Assembly (NCBI RefSeq): GCF_002101735.1
Contig: NZ_LQPE01000172.1
Location: 124,001-188,000, forward strand
Origin: Mycobacterium kyorinense
GTDB lineage: Bacteria > Actinomycetota > Actinomycetes > Mycobacteriales > Mycobacteriaceae
DNA length: 64,000 nucleotides
Reading direction: 5' to 3'
Each line of letters opens with the position of its first letter. The first letter of the stretch is position 1. Both the position numbers and the translations under genes were made by a program. Below are positions 63,085 to 64,000 of the stretch, piece after piece. Below the pieces are notes generated by a model. It searched no databases. It saw nothing but the letters and a program-made list of their open reading frames with translations, and had not been told where the DNA came from.

Positions 63085-64000
63085 GAGGCTGTCGTTCTTT
63101 CTGAGATGGCCAGTTCGTGTTCGATGGCGTTGGTCAGGCGCTCCCGCACCTCGGGCACTGCGATCTTCGCGATGATCTCGCCGAAGAAGCCCCGCACCAC
63201 CAGTCGGCGGGCCTGCTCTTCGGGGATGCCGCGGGAACGCAGGTAGAACAGTTGCTCGTCGTCGAATCGTCCGGTGGCGCTGGCGTGTCCGGCGCCGACG
63301 ATCTCGCCGGTCTCGATTTCCAGGTTGGGCACCGAGTCGGCGCGCGCGCCGTCGGTGAGCACCAGGTTGCGGTTCACCTCGAAGGTGTCGGTGCCGGTGG
63401 CGTCGGCGCGGATCAGCACGTCGCCGACCCACACGGTGTGCGCGTCGGGCAGGCTCGAGTCCGGATCTCCTTGCAGCGCACCCTTGTACAGCACATTGGA
63501 CCTGCAGTCCGGGTGGGCGTGGTCGATCAATAGGCGCGACTCGAGGTGCTGGCCGTCGTCGGCGAAGTACAGGCCGAGAAGCTCGGCGTCGCCGCCGGAC
63601 GCGGCGAATCGGACATTGGCCGACATCCGCACCAGCTCACCGCCCAGGGTGACGGCGACGTGCCGCAGCACCGCGTCCTTGCCGAGCCGGGCGTGGTGTG
63701 CGCTGACGTGTACGGCGTCGTCGGCCCAGTCGGCGATCCACACCACCGTCAGCCGGGCGGCGTCGCCGACGACGAATTCGACGTTGTCGGCGTAGGTTCC
63801 GCTGCCCCGGTGATCGACGACGACGACTGCTTCGGCGAGCTCGTCCACCCGGATCTGCAGGTGGCCGTACGCGGTGGCGCCCTCGCCGGGGCCCTCGATC
63901 GCGATGTCGACCGGCTCGGCGGTGTTCACGGTGACGATGGTCGCCGAGTTGAACGATGAAAACGCCTGCGCGGCAACCCGGTCGGCGGGTACGCCGCCCT
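63081..64000 (-). CDS. sufD: SufD Fe-S assembly scaffold subunit, 5' end outside window
   Basis: The right-handed beta-helix and C-terminal domain of SufD (Rv1462 counterpart); the frame stays open to the window end (GGVPADRVAAQAFSSFNSAT near the edge), so the N-terminus is missing. Conserved features are RSNVLYKGALQGDPDSS-like segments with His and Cys (HAHPDCRSNV), the IGAGHASATGRFDDEQLFYL region, and RGIPEEQARRLVVRGFFGEI. It overlaps sufC by 4 bases. SufB and the SufR repressor are expected beyond the right edge. Confidence 0.95.
   Translation of the reverse strand, partial: GGVPADRVAAQAFSSFNSATIVTVNTAEPVDIAIEGPGEGATAYGHLQIRVDELAEAVVVVDHRGSGTYADNVEFVVGDAARLTVVWIADWADDAVHVSAHHARLGKDAVLRHVAVTLGGELVRMSANVRFAASGGDAELLGLYFADDGQHLESRLLIDHAHPDCRSNVLYKGALQGDPDSSLPDAHTVWVGDVLIRADATGTDTFEVNRNLVLTDGARADSVPNLEIETGEIVGAGHASATGRFDDEQLFYLRSRGIPEEQARRLVVRGFFGEIIAKIAVPEVRERLTNAIEHELAISERTTAS

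Overview
The window is a GC-rich, densely coded stretch of a mycobacterial chromosome, most likely a non-tuberculous slow grower. The evidence is the gene content and order: ileS, an M-box-linked small gene, mutA-mutB-meaB, a two-cysteine secreted hemophore, stomatin/NfeD, hemH-inhA-fabG1, a VWA/DUF58/MoxR operon, ripB-ripA, acn-acnR, and the SUF iron-sulfur genes. From memory of M. tuberculosis H37Rv this is largely the Rv1536 to Rv1462 interval in inverted orientation, with accessory genes inserted. Most genes lie on the minus strand. No tRNA, rRNA or CRISPR array was seen.

Layout. 1-2500: 5' three quarters of ileS with a translational T-box leader. 2504-6158: HxlR regulator/methyltransferase pair, ACT protein, lipase, and a TetR gene broken by an in-frame stop. 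6209-6901: small conserved gene preceded by an M-box magnesium riboswitch and a 26-codon upstream ORF. 6952-12400: a TetR-controlled oxidative catabolic set (Baeyer-Villiger type monooxygenase, nitronate monooxygenase, thioesterase, alcohol dehydrogenase, carboxymuconolactone decarboxylase-like protein) with two matching operators. 12527-13680: first copy of a membrane protein plus small HTH protein module. 13891-14522: hemophore and dodecin. 14519-20924: LipL-type esterase, MeaB and methylmalonyl-CoA mutase. 21083-26122: TVP38-type membrane protein, two-component system, and two proline-rich membrane proteins. 26235-27844: zinc-ribbon protein and the second copy of the membrane/HTH module.

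27885-31621 is the accessory hot spot: a decayed IS701-type transposase, a frameshifted and truncated remnant of a gene pair, and an intact three-gene cassette (small helical type VII-secretion-like protein, 525-residue protein ending in a glycine-rich hydrophobic segment, six-helix membrane protein). The remnant matches the ends of the last two genes of the intact cassette. I read this as a candidate secreted effector with membrane immunity, partly duplicated and decayed.

31620-44727 holds a TetR-led operon, the stomatin/NfeD pair, hemH, inhA and fabG1 (mycolate synthesis and isoniazid target), the MoxR operon and the cell-separation peptidases RipB and RipA. 44815-48276 is acn with its TetR repressor and a close match to the AcnR operator. 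48350-53234 contains a small HTH protein, an ABC-F ATPase, an enoyl-CoA hydratase, a thioredoxin, a metallo-beta-lactamase-fold protein and a lipoprotein. 53271-56664 is an acyl-CoA dehydrogenase and carotenoid oxygenase pair divergent from a GntR regulator across a perfect 22-bp palindrome. 56745-60213 holds a GH15 glycosidase and glucose-6-phosphate dehydrogenase. 60263-64000 is sufT-sufU-sufS-sufC-sufD, with sufD cut by the window end.

A recurring feature is a TANNNT-type -10 box 6-8 bases before a start codon with no Shine-Dalgarno sequence, the mark of leaderless mycobacterial mRNAs. Several regulator operators sit directly on these promoters.
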